The position numbers were made by a program, and so were the translations under genes. A stretch of DNA of 64,000 bases from Glaciibacter superstes DSM 21135 (GTDB lineage Bacteria > Actinomycetota > Actinomycetes > Actinomycetales > Microbacteriaceae). The notes under the pieces are model-generated. The model saw nothing but the letters and a program-made list of their open reading frames with translations. It was not told where the DNA came from and ran no database searches. The stretch covers positions 62,001 through 126,000 of the forward strand of contig NZ_ATWH01000014.1 in NCBI RefSeq assembly GCF_000421145.1. The letters run 5' to 3'. Each line of letters starts with the position of its first letter. Positions within the stretch are counted from its first letter, which is position 1. Below, one piece after another: positions 44,590-53,055 of the stretch.

Positions 44590-45479
44590 CCTCGGCGTAC
44601 GTCAGCGAGGAGTTTCTCGGCTTCCAGACCGACCGCGAGCGTGTGCCCTGCGAGCAGCCCGGCGCGCTCGAGCCAGGCGGATGAGAGTCCGCACCAGGCC
44701 ACAACCCAGCGCACCAGGCGCTCGCGGTCGAGGCCCGCGGCATCCGTGATCACGTCGATCTGCCTGGCCAGCCGATCTGGTCTGGTCGCCACTTCTGCAT
44801 CAGGGTTGCAGAGGATGTTGGTGAAGTCGAAGGCCCGGTCTCCGACGATGCACTTAGGGTCGATCGCGAGCCAACCGCCGGAATCGGACGCGCCTGCGCG
44901 GCCGGTGAAGTCGAGCACGTTGCCGTGGTGGAGGTCGCCGTGCAGCACAACCACCTCGCGCTGGTCCGCTAGGAGTTCCGCAGCGATGTCCGCGGCGCGC
45001 GCGTGGAAGCCGCCGCTGCGGTCGGCACTAACGGCGTCGGCACGAACGGCGTCAGCGTGCTGGAACAACTCCGTGAACCAGTCATCGAGATCGCGAATGC
45101 CGGCCGGGAGGGGACCGGCTGCGTCCGGCGTGATCGCGTGCAGTCGCCCGGCCGCGGCGCACAGGATGCGGGTGGCTGTTTCGTCATCGCCGTCCCGTGC
45201 CATCTCCACGAGGGAACGCGTGCCGAGTGCGCGTTCAAGGAGCACGGCGTTGTCGTCGTGCTCGAGCACAGAGGCCGCACCGCGCCCGTTCCACCACGTC
45301 ATCAGCCGATTGCCTGCCGCCTCTTCTTCGACGAGGGCGATCTTCAGCATCGCCGGAATGCCCTGCGCTCGCACCGGAGCCAGCACGCTGCTCGGGGTCG
45401 AAAACGCCCCGCCATCGGGTTCGAGGTGCCAGCGCTTGAGGTAGTCGGCGACATCCGTTCTCGAATCGGTTTGGCTCAC
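44586..45479 (-). CDS. APH(6)-like aminoglycoside/hydroxyurea phosphotransferase family
   Basis: A 297-residue kinase-fold protein with VVLHGDLHHGNVLDF (catalytic loop HGDxHxxN) and LAIDPKCIVGDRAFDFTNIL (metal-binding Asp), as in streptomycin 6-kinases and hydroxyurea kinases. Resistance or another small-molecule phosphorylation is possible; no resistance island is nearby. An in-frame near repeat (ADAVRADAVSADR) lies before the catalytic loop. GTG start with GATACT 6 nt upstream. Confidence 0.82.
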   Translation of the reverse strand: MSQTDSRTDVADYLKRWHLEPDGGAFSTPSSVLAPVRAQGIPAMLKIALVEEEAAGNRLMTWWNGRGAASVLEHDDNAVLLERALGTRSLVEMARDGDDETATRILCAAAGRLHAITPDAAGPLPAGIRDLDDWFTELFQHADAVRADAVSADRSGGFHARAADIAAELLADQREVVVLHGDLHHGNVLDFTGRAGASDSGGWLAIDPKCIVGDRAFDFTNILCNPDAEVATRPDRLARQIDVITDAAGLDRERLVRWVVAWCGLSSAWLERAGLLAGHTLAVGLEAEKLLADVRRG

Positions 45480-45580
45480 CCGGCCAGTATCCCAGCTGGA
45501 AAGGCTGGATACCGGTGCGAAGAAGGCCTAGCCTCGAAGAAGGGCAGCTCTTCGTTGCTGCTTCACCGCTGGAGGTCGTT

Positions 45581-46087
45581 ATGTCAGCCAAACCAACCGG
45601 GCGCCTCGCGCATCGCGAGGACGGTCTCTACCTGATGGTGGACCGCCTGTTCGCCGCCCCGATCGCAGATGTCTGGGCCAGCCTCACCCGGCCGGCCGAA
45701 CTCGAGAAATGGGTCGGCACGTACACCGGCTCACCGTCGACCGGCGCCGTGAAGTTTCGCATGTCAGCGGAGGAGGGCGCCGACTGGGAGTATGTGAGCA
45801 TCCTCGAGTGCCGTGCTCCGCATCGATTCGCCGGCGACTTCGGGCAGGGTGACGATGCCTGGCGAGTGATGTTCCACCTGGTCGAAGGCGACGGGATGAC
45901 GACGCTCACGTTCGGCCAGCGGCTGCGGTCGGCCGCGGAGGCCTCCACCGTCGGACCTGGTTGGGACTACTACCTCGACCGTTTGGTCGCCGCGCGCGCC
46001 AGACGTCCGCTGCCGGAATGGGAGCACTACTACCCGGCGCACGCGCAGTTCTACCGGGAGCTCATGGTTCCGATGCGGCCCGCGTAG
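45581..46087 (+). CDS. SRPBCC/AHSA1-type ligand-binding protein
   Basis: A 168-residue START/Bet v1-like fold: VDRLFAAPIADVWASLTRPAELEKWVGTYTG, WEYVSILECRAPHRFAGDFG and TTLTFGQRLRSAAEASTVGPGWDYYLDRLVAA are typical AHSA1/polyketide-cyclase-2 signatures. Ligand unknown. The ATG follows GGAGG by 6 nt; upstream codons in the same frame lack a better site. Confidence 0.82.
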   Translation: MSAKPTGRLAHREDGLYLMVDRLFAAPIADVWASLTRPAELEKWVGTYTGSPSTGAVKFRMSAEEGADWEYVSILECRAPHRFAGDFGQGDDAWRVMFHLVEGDGMTTLTFGQRLRSAAEASTVGPGWDYYLDRLVAARARRPLPEWEHYYPAHAQFYRELMVPMRPA

Positions 46088-46102
46088 GAGAGCGGCGCTC
46101 TG

Positions 46103-46660
46103 TTACTCCCAGACGCTGGGCGCGGCCGCACGCGTCGGCGGCATCGCGACATCGGTGCTCCAGCTGAGCAGCCACTCAGGGATGGTGACGGCTGCAGGTG
46201 CGACGCCAACGGCATCCGTCAGCTCGTCGATCGTCACCACGCCGCCTCCACGCTTGAGGAAGCGCCCGCGGATGAAACCCTGCGCGTAAATCTCCGGCTT
46301 GCCGTCGGCGTCTGGTCGCACAAAACGCTGCTCGACGTACATCGCTTTCGCGTCGAACCCGATGATGCGCGATTCGATGGTGAACTTCTGCCACATCTGC
46401 AGGGACTTGCGGAAGCTGATCGTCTCAGACACCACAACCGGATACCAGCCGCGCTGCTGGAAGATCTTCCAGACGCCGTTCCGCTGAAGCATGTCGAAGC
46501 GGGCGATATCCATGATCGACAGGTACACGCCGTTGTTCATGTGACGCATGGTGTCCTGATCGGTCGGCAGCGTCGTGAACTGCGTGCGCGCCACGTCGTA
46601 GTGGCCGAGGCGCGGCCCGAAGCGAGACAGGACGAAGTGGAGCATCGTTCGGAAGATCAT
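46103..46660 (-). CDS. Acyl-CoA thioesterase family protein (hotdog fold)
   Basis: The 185-residue protein shows TLPTDQDTMRHMNNGVYLSIMDIARFDML, the hotdog catalytic-region pattern of 4HBT-like thioesterases, and AQGFIRGRFLKRGGGVVTIDELTDAVG. It would release fatty or aromatic acyl groups from CoA. ATG 46660 is preferred over GTG 46666. It converges with the SRPBCC gene, leaving only 15 bp. Confidence 0.82.
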   Translation of the reverse strand: MIFRTMLHFVLSRFGPRLGHYDVARTQFTTLPTDQDTMRHMNNGVYLSIMDIARFDMLQRNGVWKIFQQRGWYPVVVSETISFRKSLQMWQKFTIESRIIGFDAKAMYVEQRFVRPDADGKPEIYAQGFIRGRFLKRGGGVVTIDELTDAVGVAPAAVTIPEWLLSWSTDVAMPPTRAAAPSVWE

Positions 46661-46706
46661 GTGCACCCTGCGATGCTAGCCACCCCGCGTCGCAACCGGC
46701 GCATCC

Positions 46707-46724
46707 CCTGTGGCCTGCCACAGG
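46707..46724. terminator. Short hairpin downstream of prpC
   Basis: CCTGTGG-CCTG-CCACAGG is a perfect 7-bp stem with a 4-nt loop, 39 bp after the prpC stop on the minus strand. It lies between the prp operon and the thioesterase gene, so attenuation or termination of prp transcripts is likely. Confidence 0.45.
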
Positions 46725-46762
46725 CATCCGTCGCCCTGGCGTCTTAAAACTGTCGTGAACGG

Positions 46763-47905
46763 CTAGGCCGGGACCTCGCGCTGGTCCTCGCCGTTGTAGA
46801 CCGACAGCGGACGGATCAGCGCGTTGGATGCGAGCTGCTCCATGATGTGCGCCGACCAGCCGATGACGCGGCTGGCCACGAAGATCGGGGTGAACGTCTC
46901 GGTATCGAAGCCCATCACGTGGTACGCGGGTCCGGCCGGGTAGTCCAGGTTCGGCTTGATGTTCTTCTGCTCTGCCATTCCGGATTCGAGCTTCGTGTAC
47001 ATCTCGAGCAGGTCGGGGCGGTCGAAGTGCTCCAGCATCGCCTCCATGGCGGCGCGCATCGTCGGCACGCGGGAGTCGCCGTTCTTGTAGACGCGGTGCC
47101 CGAAGCCCATGATCTTCTTCTTGTTCGCGAGTGCGTGCTCCAGCCAGGCCTCGACCTTGTCTGGCGTGCCGATCTCGCCGAAAGTGCGCATGACCGCTTC
47201 GTTGGCGCCGCCGTGCAGTTCGCCCTTGAGTGCCCCGATCGCGCCGGTCACTCCCGAGTACAGGTCTGAGAGGGTCGAGACGATCACCCGCGCCGTGAAG
47301 GTCGACGCGTTGAAGGAGTGTTCTGCATAGAGGATGAGCGATACCCGGAAGGCGTCGACGACTTCCGGGTCGGCCTCCTCGCCGAACGTCATGTAGAGGA
47401 AGTTCTCTGCGTACCCGAGGTCAGCGCGCGGCTCGACAATGGGCTGGTCGTGCCGGCGGCGCTGGTCGTAGGCGACGATCGCCGGCAGCTGGGCGAACAA
47501 TGACTTCGCCTTGCGCAGGTTCTCGGCCGGCGCGTTGTCTTCTGCCTCGAGGTCGTTGGCCCCGATGATGCTGACCGCCGTGCGGCAGACATCCATCGGA
47601 TGCGTAGTGAGCGGCAGGTCGTCGATCGCGCGTCGCACATTGGCGGCCAGCGATCTCTGCGAACGCTCTTCGTGTTCGAAGGCTTCGAGCTCGTCGGCGC
47701 TCGGCAGCTCGCCGTTCCACAGCAGCAGGGCGACCTGTTCGAAGCTGCAGAGGGCGGCGAGTTCCTGCACCGGGTAGCCGCGGTACAGCAGCGAGTTCGT
47801 GTCGGAGTTGACCTTCGAGATCGCGGTGTAATCGACCGGCACCCCGGCGAGGCCCTTGTAAATCTCTTTCTCCTGCTGCTGCTCTGCTTGCTGAGTCTGG
47901 GCCAT
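46763..47905 (-). CDS. prpC: 2-methylcitrate synthase
   Basis: The 380-residue citrate synthase-fold enzyme condenses propionyl-CoA with oxaloacetate. VTGAIGALKGELHGGANEAVM (His), KIMGFGHRVYKNGDSRVP (His) and the Asp region MGFDTETFTPIFVASRVIGW match PrpC-type synthases. Its place after prpD and prpB settles the assignment over plain citrate synthase. Start after GGGGAG. It is the last gene of the prpDBC operon, 9 bp from prpB. Confidence 0.92.
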   Translation of the reverse strand: MAQTQQAEQQQEKEIYKGLAGVPVDYTAISKVNSDTNSLLYRGYPVQELAALCSFEQVALLLWNGELPSADELEAFEHEERSQRSLAANVRRAIDDLPLTTHPMDVCRTAVSIIGANDLEAEDNAPAENLRKAKSLFAQLPAIVAYDQRRRHDQPIVEPRADLGYAENFLYMTFGEEADPEVVDAFRVSLILYAEHSFNASTFTARVIVSTLSDLYSGVTGAIGALKGELHGGANEAVMRTFGEIGTPDKVEAWLEHALANKKKIMGFGHRVYKNGDSRVPTMRAAMEAMLEHFDRPDLLEMYTKLESGMAEQKNIKPNLDYPAGPAYHVMGFDTETFTPIFVASRVIGWSAHIMEQLASNALIRPLSVYNGEDQREVPA

Positions 47906-47914
47906 GCTGCTCCC

Positions 47915-48814
47915 CTAGCGCTTGATCTGGAAGTTGAAGACGTTGGTGTCGAAGTGGTTGTACGACTCGTAGTCAAGCAGTTCATAGAGATCTGCGCGAT
48001 GTTGCATTTCGCCGAGCGACGGTTCCAGGGTGCCGTGTTCGTTCAACGTGTCGAGTCCGCGCACCGCCGATCCCATGGCCAGGCGCAGCAGTGACACGGG
48101 CCAGATGACCATGTTGATGCCGACGTTCTGCAGCTGGTCGACGGTGAACAGTTCGCTCTTTCCGAACTCGGTCATGTTCGCCAGCAGCGGCACGTCGACG
48201 GCTTTTCTGACGGCCTCGAACTCGGCCAGGGTGGCCATCGCCTCGGGGAAGATCGCGTCAGCGCCGGCATCCACCAGCTTCTTGGCCCTGTCGATGGCCG
48301 CATCCAAACCATCAACCGCACGGATGTCGGTGCGCGCCATGATCAGGAAGTTCGGGTCCCTGCGCGCATCGACGGCCGCACGGATGCGCTTCAGCGCGGT
48401 GTCCTCATCGACAACCTGTTTGCCATCGAGGTGCCCGCAGCGTTTCGGGTTGACCTGGTCTTCGATGTGGGTGCCGGCCAGGCCGGCGTCTTCGAGGGTC
48501 TGGATGGTGCGGGCCACGTTCATGGGTTCGCCGAATCCGGTGTCGGCGTCGACGATCGCGGGGAGGTCGGTCATGCGGGCGATCTGCTGCGCGCGCGTCG
48601 CGACCTCAGTCAGAGTCGTCAGCCCGATGTCGGGCAAGCCGAGGTCGGCGGAGAGCACGGCGCCGGAGATGTAGACGCCGTCGAAACCCTTCGCCTCGAT
48701 CAGCTTCGCCGACAGCGGATTGAAGGCGCCTGGGAAGCGCTGGATCTCACCGCTGGCCAGCCCGGCCCGCAGAACCAGTCGCTTCTCGGCCGGTGTGGTC
48801 GTGGCGTACAGCAT
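47915..48814 (-). CDS. prpB: 2-methylisocitrate lyase
   Basis: The 299-residue ICL-superfamily enzyme splits 2-methylisocitrate into pyruvate and succinate. The signature PKRCGHLDGK holds the catalytic Cys; PAIVDADTGFGEPMNVARTI and ARTDIRAVDGLDAAI supply metal ligands. Its ATG overlaps the prpD stop by 1 bp (TGATG), so translation is coupled. Confidence 0.94.
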   Translation of the reverse strand: MLYATTTPAEKRLVLRAGLASGEIQRFPGAFNPLSAKLIEAKGFDGVYISGAVLSADLGLPDIGLTTLTEVATRAQQIARMTDLPAIVDADTGFGEPMNVARTIQTLEDAGLAGTHIEDQVNPKRCGHLDGKQVVDEDTALKRIRAAVDARRDPNFLIMARTDIRAVDGLDAAIDRAKKLVDAGADAIFPEAMATLAEFEAVRKAVDVPLLANMTEFGKSELFTVDQLQNVGINMVIWPVSLLRLAMGSAVRGLDTLNEHGTLEPSLGEMQHRADLYELLDYESYNHFDTNVFNFQIKR

Positions 48815-50349
48815 CAGAACAGTCCCTTCGGAAGCGGGGTTTCTTTCAGAAGTCCTGGCCGGGCGGCGATCGTCAGCAGGCCGAGATCGTGCGCGTCGAG
48901 CTCCGGCAGCCGCTGGGCGAGCTCGAGGAAACGTTCGATCTCATCGGCTTCGAGAACGTCGGCGGCGAGGGTGCGGAATTTGTTCACGTATTCCGCTCGG
49001 CCAAACGGCCGTGCGCCAAGCGGATGCGCATCCGCCACCGCGATCTCGTCAGTGATCGTGCGGCCGTCGGTGAGCGTGATGACCACCCGTCCGCCGAAGG
49101 CCTTCTCCTTGACGTCGAGGGAATGGTAACGGCGAGTCCACTCCGCGTCTTCGACGGTGGTGGTCTTCTGCCACAGCGCCACCGTGTCAGGGCGGCCTGC
49201 CCGCGCCGGAGCGTATGAATCGACGTGGTGCCAGGCGCCGTCTTGCAGGGCGACGGTGAAGATGTAGGGGATCGAGTGGTCGAGAGTCTCGCGCGACGCC
49301 GTCGGGTCGTACTTCTGCGGGTCGTTCGCGCCAGACCCGATCACGTAGTGCGTGTGGTGGGAGGTGTGGATGACGACGGAAGCGACGTTGTCAGGGTTGC
49401 CGACCTCGGGGTACTCACGGTGCAGCTTTCTGGCGAGGTCGATCCAGGCCTGTGCCTGGTACTCCGCGGAGTGCTCCTTCGTATACGTGTCGAGGATGGC
49501 GCGCTTCGCTTCACCAGCCTCGGGCAGCGGCACGCTGTATGAGGCGTCCGGGCCGTCGAGCAGCCAGGCGATGACACCGTCTTCACCCTCGTAGATCGGG
49601 GTTGGGCTGGTCTCGCCGCGCATCGCCCGGTCGACGGCTTCGACAGCCATCTTCCCTGCGAAGGCCGGTGCGTGAGCCTTCCACGACGAGATCTCGCCCT
49701 TCCGCGACTGCCTGGTGGCCGTCGTGGTGTGCAACGCCTGGCCGACGGCCTGGAAGACGGTTTCGGCGTCGAGTCCGAGGAGCGTGCCAATGCCGGCCGC
49801 AGCGCTCGGGCCGAGGTGCGCGACGTGATCGATCTTGTGCTTGTGCAGGCTGATCGTCTTCACCAGGTCGACCTGGATCTCATAACCGGTCGCGATGCCG
49901 CGCACGAGGTCACGACCGGTCAGACCGCGCTCGGCGGCGAGGTGCTGGGCAACTGCCGTGATCGGGGGGATGTTGTCGCCCGGGTGCGAGTATTCAGCAG
50001 CCAGGAATGTGTCGTGATAGTCGAGCTCCCGAACGGCCACCCCGTTCGCCCAGGCCGCCCACTCAGGCGAAACCCGGATCGCGGCATCCGTGCCGAAGAT
50101 ATTGGCACCGTCGCCCCCGGTCGAGCGCGGATGCGAGATGGCCTGCGAGCGCGCGGACACGACGGGTTTCCTGGTGAGTGATGCCGCAGCCACGGAGGCG
50201 TTGTCGATCACCCGGTTGATGACCATGTCGGTGACCTCCGCAGAGACCTCGACCGGATCGGCCGCGACCTCGGCGATCTTCCAGGCCAACTGTCCCTCAC
50301 GGGCCAGATTCTCGTCACTTCGATGCACGCGTACGTCGTGGAACTTCAC
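48814..50349 (-). CDS. prpD: 2-methylcitrate dehydratase
   Basis: The 511-residue MmgE/PrpD protein shows [59 protein letters not shown] and [23 protein letters not shown], the standard PrpD landmarks. It dehydrates 2-methylcitrate to methylaconitate in the methylcitrate cycle. The GTG start has TAGGTT exactly 6 nt upstream, suggesting a leaderless operon message. No prpR-type regulator is adjacent. Confidence 0.93.
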   Translation of the reverse strand: MKFHDVRVHRSDENLAREGQLAWKIAEVAADPVEVSAEVTDMVINRVIDNASVAAASLTRKPVVSARSQAISHPRSTGGDGANIFGTDAAIRVSPEWAAWANGVAVRELDYHDTFLAAEYSHPGDNIPPITAVAQHLAAERGLTGRDLVRGIATGYEIQVDLVKTISLHKHKIDHVAHLGPSAAAGIGTLLGLDAETVFQAVGQALHTTTATRQSRKGEISSWKAHAPAFAGKMAVEAVDRAMRGETSPTPIYEGEDGVIAWLLDGPDASYSVPLPEAGEAKRAILDTYTKEHSAEYQAQAWIDLARKLHREYPEVGNPDNVASVVIHTSHHTHYVIGSGANDPQKYDPTASRETLDHSIPYIFTVALQDGAWHHVDSYAPARAGRPDTVALWQKTTTVEDAEWTRRYHSLDVKEKAFGGRVVITLTDGRTITDEIAVADAHPLGARPFGRAEYVNKFRTLAADVLEADEIERFLELAQRLPELDAHDLGLLTIAARPGLLKETPLPKGLF

Positions 50350-50444
50350 ATACGCAACCTACCCGCTACGGCTGGGAGTCGCGAAAGTGGAGCCGGGTCG
50401 CGTCAGGCTGGTGGAGCACGCAACCTCGGCAGTACGATTTGGGA

Positions 50445-51080
50445 ATGGTTCCCGTGGCCAACCTCCTGACCTTCGCGCTGGCCGCGATCGCGCTCCTCGT
50501 GCTGCCTGGCCCGAGCGTACTGTTTGTCATCGGGCGGTCACTCGCTCTCGGCCGGTTCGGCGGCCTGCTGAGCGTGTTCGGAAATGCCCTGGGAATCATC
50601 CCGATCATCGTCGCCGTCGCGTTCGGACTCGGCACCATCGTGACGCAATCGGTGATCGTGTTCACGGTGATCAAGTTCGCCGGGGCCGCGTACATCGTCT
50701 ACCTCGGCGTGCAAGCAATCCGACACCGCCGCTCATCCACCTCTCCGGTAGCAGTGATCACTCCACGCTCGAATTGGCGGTTACTCGCCGAGGGATTCCT
50801 GGTCGGGATCAGCAACCCGAAGTCGATCGTGTTCTTTGTTGCAGTCTTGCCTCAGTTCGTTGACTATTCCGCTGGGGCCGTGCCGTTACAGCTCCTGACT
50901 CTTGGAGTGCTCTTCGTCGTGCTCGCAGTGGTCTTCGACAGCGTCTGGGCGATCGCGGCCGGATCGGCCCGCGCCTGGTTCGGGAAGTCGCCGAAGCGCA
51001 TCGAGCGCCTCACGGCGACGGGCGGCGTCATGATGGTCGGCCTCGGCGGGGCACTCGCGGTGACCGGCGCGAAGTCGTAG
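50445..51080 (+). CDS. LysE/RhtB-family amino acid exporter
   Basis: This 211-residue inner-membrane protein has about six hydrophobic segments. The N terminus LLTFALAAIALLVLPGPSVLFVIGRSLALGRFGGLLSVFGNALG carries the PGP motif of LysE/RhtB translocators, and GFLVGISNPKSIVFFVAVLPQFVD is the usual second signature. It exports amino acids or related metabolites; substrate unknown. ATG 50445 has TACGAT 6 nt upstream (leaderless). It diverges from prpD with 95 bp between. Confidence 0.88.
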   Translation: MVPVANLLTFALAAIALLVLPGPSVLFVIGRSLALGRFGGLLSVFGNALGIIPIIVAVAFGLGTIVTQSVIVFTVIKFAGAAYIVYLGVQAIRHRRSSTSPVAVITPRSNWRLLAEGFLVGISNPKSIVFFVAVLPQFVDYSAGAVPLQLLTLGVLFVVLAVVFDSVWAIAAGSARAWFGKSPKRIERLTATGGVMMVGLGGALAVTGAKS

Positions 51081-51108
51081 CCGCTGCATCCGTCACCGGC
51101 CCACCTCC

Positions 51109-51156
51109 ATGTGGACGGCGCCCTGGTCCATCCGGTAATGTGTACATCGTCCACAT
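51109..51156. promoter_or_regulatory. Inverted repeat ATGTGGACG/CGTCCACAT before a hydrolase gene
   Basis: ATGTGGACG (51109-51117) and CGTCCACAT (51148-51156) are exact complements 30 bp apart, ending 17 bp before the hydrolase start. A TAATGT word lies between them. They may be two half sites of an operator or a transcript hairpin. Confidence 0.45.
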
Positions 51157-51173
51157 AACGAAAGGGGAGGGCT

Positions 51174-51827
51174 ATGGCAACATTTGCACTGGTCCACGGG
51201 GGCGGTTCGACCGCCTGGGACTGGCATCTCGTCGCTCCCCTCCTTGAAAGCGCCGGCCACGAAATGGTCGCCGTCGACCTGCCGATCGAGGATGCGAACG
51301 CCGGACTCGATGACTACGTTCGCACCGTTACCGACGCCGTCGCCAACCGCGCCAATATCATCGTGGTCGGCCACTCGCTCGGCGGCTTTACTGCTCCCCT
51401 GGTCTGCGACGCACTCCAGGCAGACGGGCTCGTCTATCTCGCCGGAATGATTCCGCTGCCGGGCGAGACCTTCATGGACTGGTGGACCAACACGGGCCAC
51501 AACCTGGAGACCGTCGACGAAGACGAAGACGTGTCGTTCTTCAACGGCGTGCCGGAGTCGCTCGCCGCCGAGGCGCGAGCGAGAGAACGCGATCAGCAGG
51601 GTGAATGGATGTCGCGGGCGTGGCCAGGCGATCGGCACCCCGCCGTGCCGACACGTGCGATCCTGTGCCTGGATGACCAGTTCTTTCCGCCGTCGTTCAT
51701 GAGACGGCACGTTCGCGAGCGACTGGGACTCGAACCGGTGGAGATTCCCGGCGGACACTACGCGACACTGACCAATCCCGACGCCGTGGCTGCAGCGTTA
51801 GACGACTTCGCGCGTGAGGTCGCTTGA
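51174..51827 (+). CDS. Alpha/beta-fold hydrolase
   Basis: A 217-residue hydrolase of the small esterase (EstC/methylesterase-like) type: FALVHGGGSTAWDWHLVAPLLESAGH (oxyanion), nucleophile Ser in VVGHSLGGFTAPLV, and late His in EIPGGHYATLTNPDAV. Substrate unknown. GGGGAGGG precedes the ATG. Confidence 0.85.
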   Translation: MATFALVHGGGSTAWDWHLVAPLLESAGHEMVAVDLPIEDANAGLDDYVRTVTDAVANRANIIVVGHSLGGFTAPLVCDALQADGLVYLAGMIPLPGETFMDWWTNTGHNLETVDEDEDVSFFNGVPESLAAEARARERDQQGEWMSRAWPGDRHPAVPTRAILCLDDQFFPPSFMRRHVRERLGLEPVEIPGGHYATLTNPDAVAAALDDFAREVA

Positions 51828-51930
51828 CCGCACGCTCGCACGCTCGATCCTCACCGAGGGGCCCGAAATGGTCCTTTATCCCTCTTTGCCCGTGAAGGTG
51901 CTTTTCGGGCCGTTCGGCGCGGTAGAGGAC

Positions 51931-52578
51931 TCAGGGCTGAAGGCGCTCGTTTCGCCAGCCGGCGGCGTCCCGCGTGTAGTGCAGGCGACGGTGCAGCCGA
52001 TTCGTGCGGCCGTGCCAGAACTCGATGTGCTCGGGAACGACCCGGTAGCCGAACCACGACGACGGGCGCGTCACGGTGTCGCCAGAGTCGAGCACCTGCT
52101 ACACCATTGCGTCGAGCTCTGCCTCGCTGGCGAGCGGCTCGCCCTGGTGCGACACTGCCGTCGCGGCCCTCGCTTCGAGGGTGCGCGCCGCGAACAGCCG
52201 GTCAGACTCGCCTGCTCCGAGTCGCGGGGCCACACCGGTCACCCTCAGTTGCTGCAGCGTCTCGCGCCAGTAGAAGGTGACGGATGCCGCGGGGTTCGCC
52301 GCCAGGTCACGCCCCTTCAGGCTCTGCGAATCAGTGCTGAACAGGAGGCCCGCTTCGTCGACCCCGATGATGAGCACCGTGCGTGCGGAGACCCGACCAT
52401 CAGGGTCGGCAGTAGACAGCGTCGCGGCCCGCGGCTCACGCACGCCGTACTCTTCGGCTCCCGCGAACCACTCTCGCACCAGGGCGAGCGGATCGGCCGG
52501 CGGGCTGTCGAATTCAGGCAGCTGGAGGGACTCGTCACCGCCGAGCGAATGTGCGCGCTGGGCGTCGGTGGGCGTCAT
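51931..52578 (-). pseudogene. pdxH: PdxH-like pyridoxamine 5'-phosphate oxidase interrupted by an in-frame TAG
   Basis: The frame from ATG 52578 covers FMN-binding SARTVLIIGVDEAGLLF, SQSLKGRDLAANPAASVTFYW and QQLRVTG, then stops at an amber codon (52099-52101). The same frame continues afterwards with the expected C terminus: [27 protein letters not shown] and ERLQP, ending at TGA 51931. Total length (215 codons) is normal for PdxH and no frameshift is needed; TAG could have come from CAG. The conserved RLHDR reads RLHRR. The start overlaps the DUF1622 stop (ATGA). A single-base sequencing error is the alternative. Confidence 0.8.
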
Positions 52579-53012
52579 CGCGTGGTCTCCCCTGTCGTCG
52601 AGCCGAGCGGTGAAGCCGCCACGGCATCCGTCTTCTTCACGGCCCTGGCGATGACCTGTGGGCCGGTGACGAGCGCCCGCTTCCACGGCGCAACCCCGTC
52701 GATCTCGACCTGCAGGGAGAAGCTGAGGATCGTGCGGATCAGAACGATGATGCCCAGCACCACGGCATCCGTCAGGGACGGTGTTGAGGTGACTGTCTTC
52801 ACCAGGTCTGCCGCGACGAGGATCTCGAGCCCGAGCAGAATGACCCCGCCGAACGTCTGCCGCAGCGTGCGGAAGGCGGTTTCACCATTCTTGTCCACGA
52901 TCCAGACGCGCAGGGAGAGCACGATCGCCACTAGGAATCCGACGACCATGGTCGCGACCCCGCCGACTTCGAAGACCTTTGTGACCGTCTCGAAGAGGTC
53001 ATCCGTATCCAT
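52575..53012 (-). CDS. DUF1622-family membrane protein
   Basis: The 145-residue protein has three hydrophobic segments: VGGVATMVVGFLVAIVLSL, TFGGVILLGLEILVAADLV and DAVVLGIIVLIRTILSFSL, with the LRQTFGG and EILVAADL words seen in DUF1622 proteins. The family has no known function. It overlaps the start of the pdxH-like gene by 4 bp, so the pair is an operon. Confidence 0.75.
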   Translation of the reverse strand: MDTDDLFETVTKVFEVGGVATMVVGFLVAIVLSLRVWIVDKNGETAFRTLRQTFGGVILLGLEILVAADLVKTVTSTPSLTDAVVLGIIVLIRTILSFSLQVEIDGVAPWKRALVTGPQVIARAVKKTDAVAASPLGSTTGETTR

Positions 53013-53055
53013 ACCGCCATCATGGCAGCACGCGAGGGGCCGCGCCGCGTGATTT

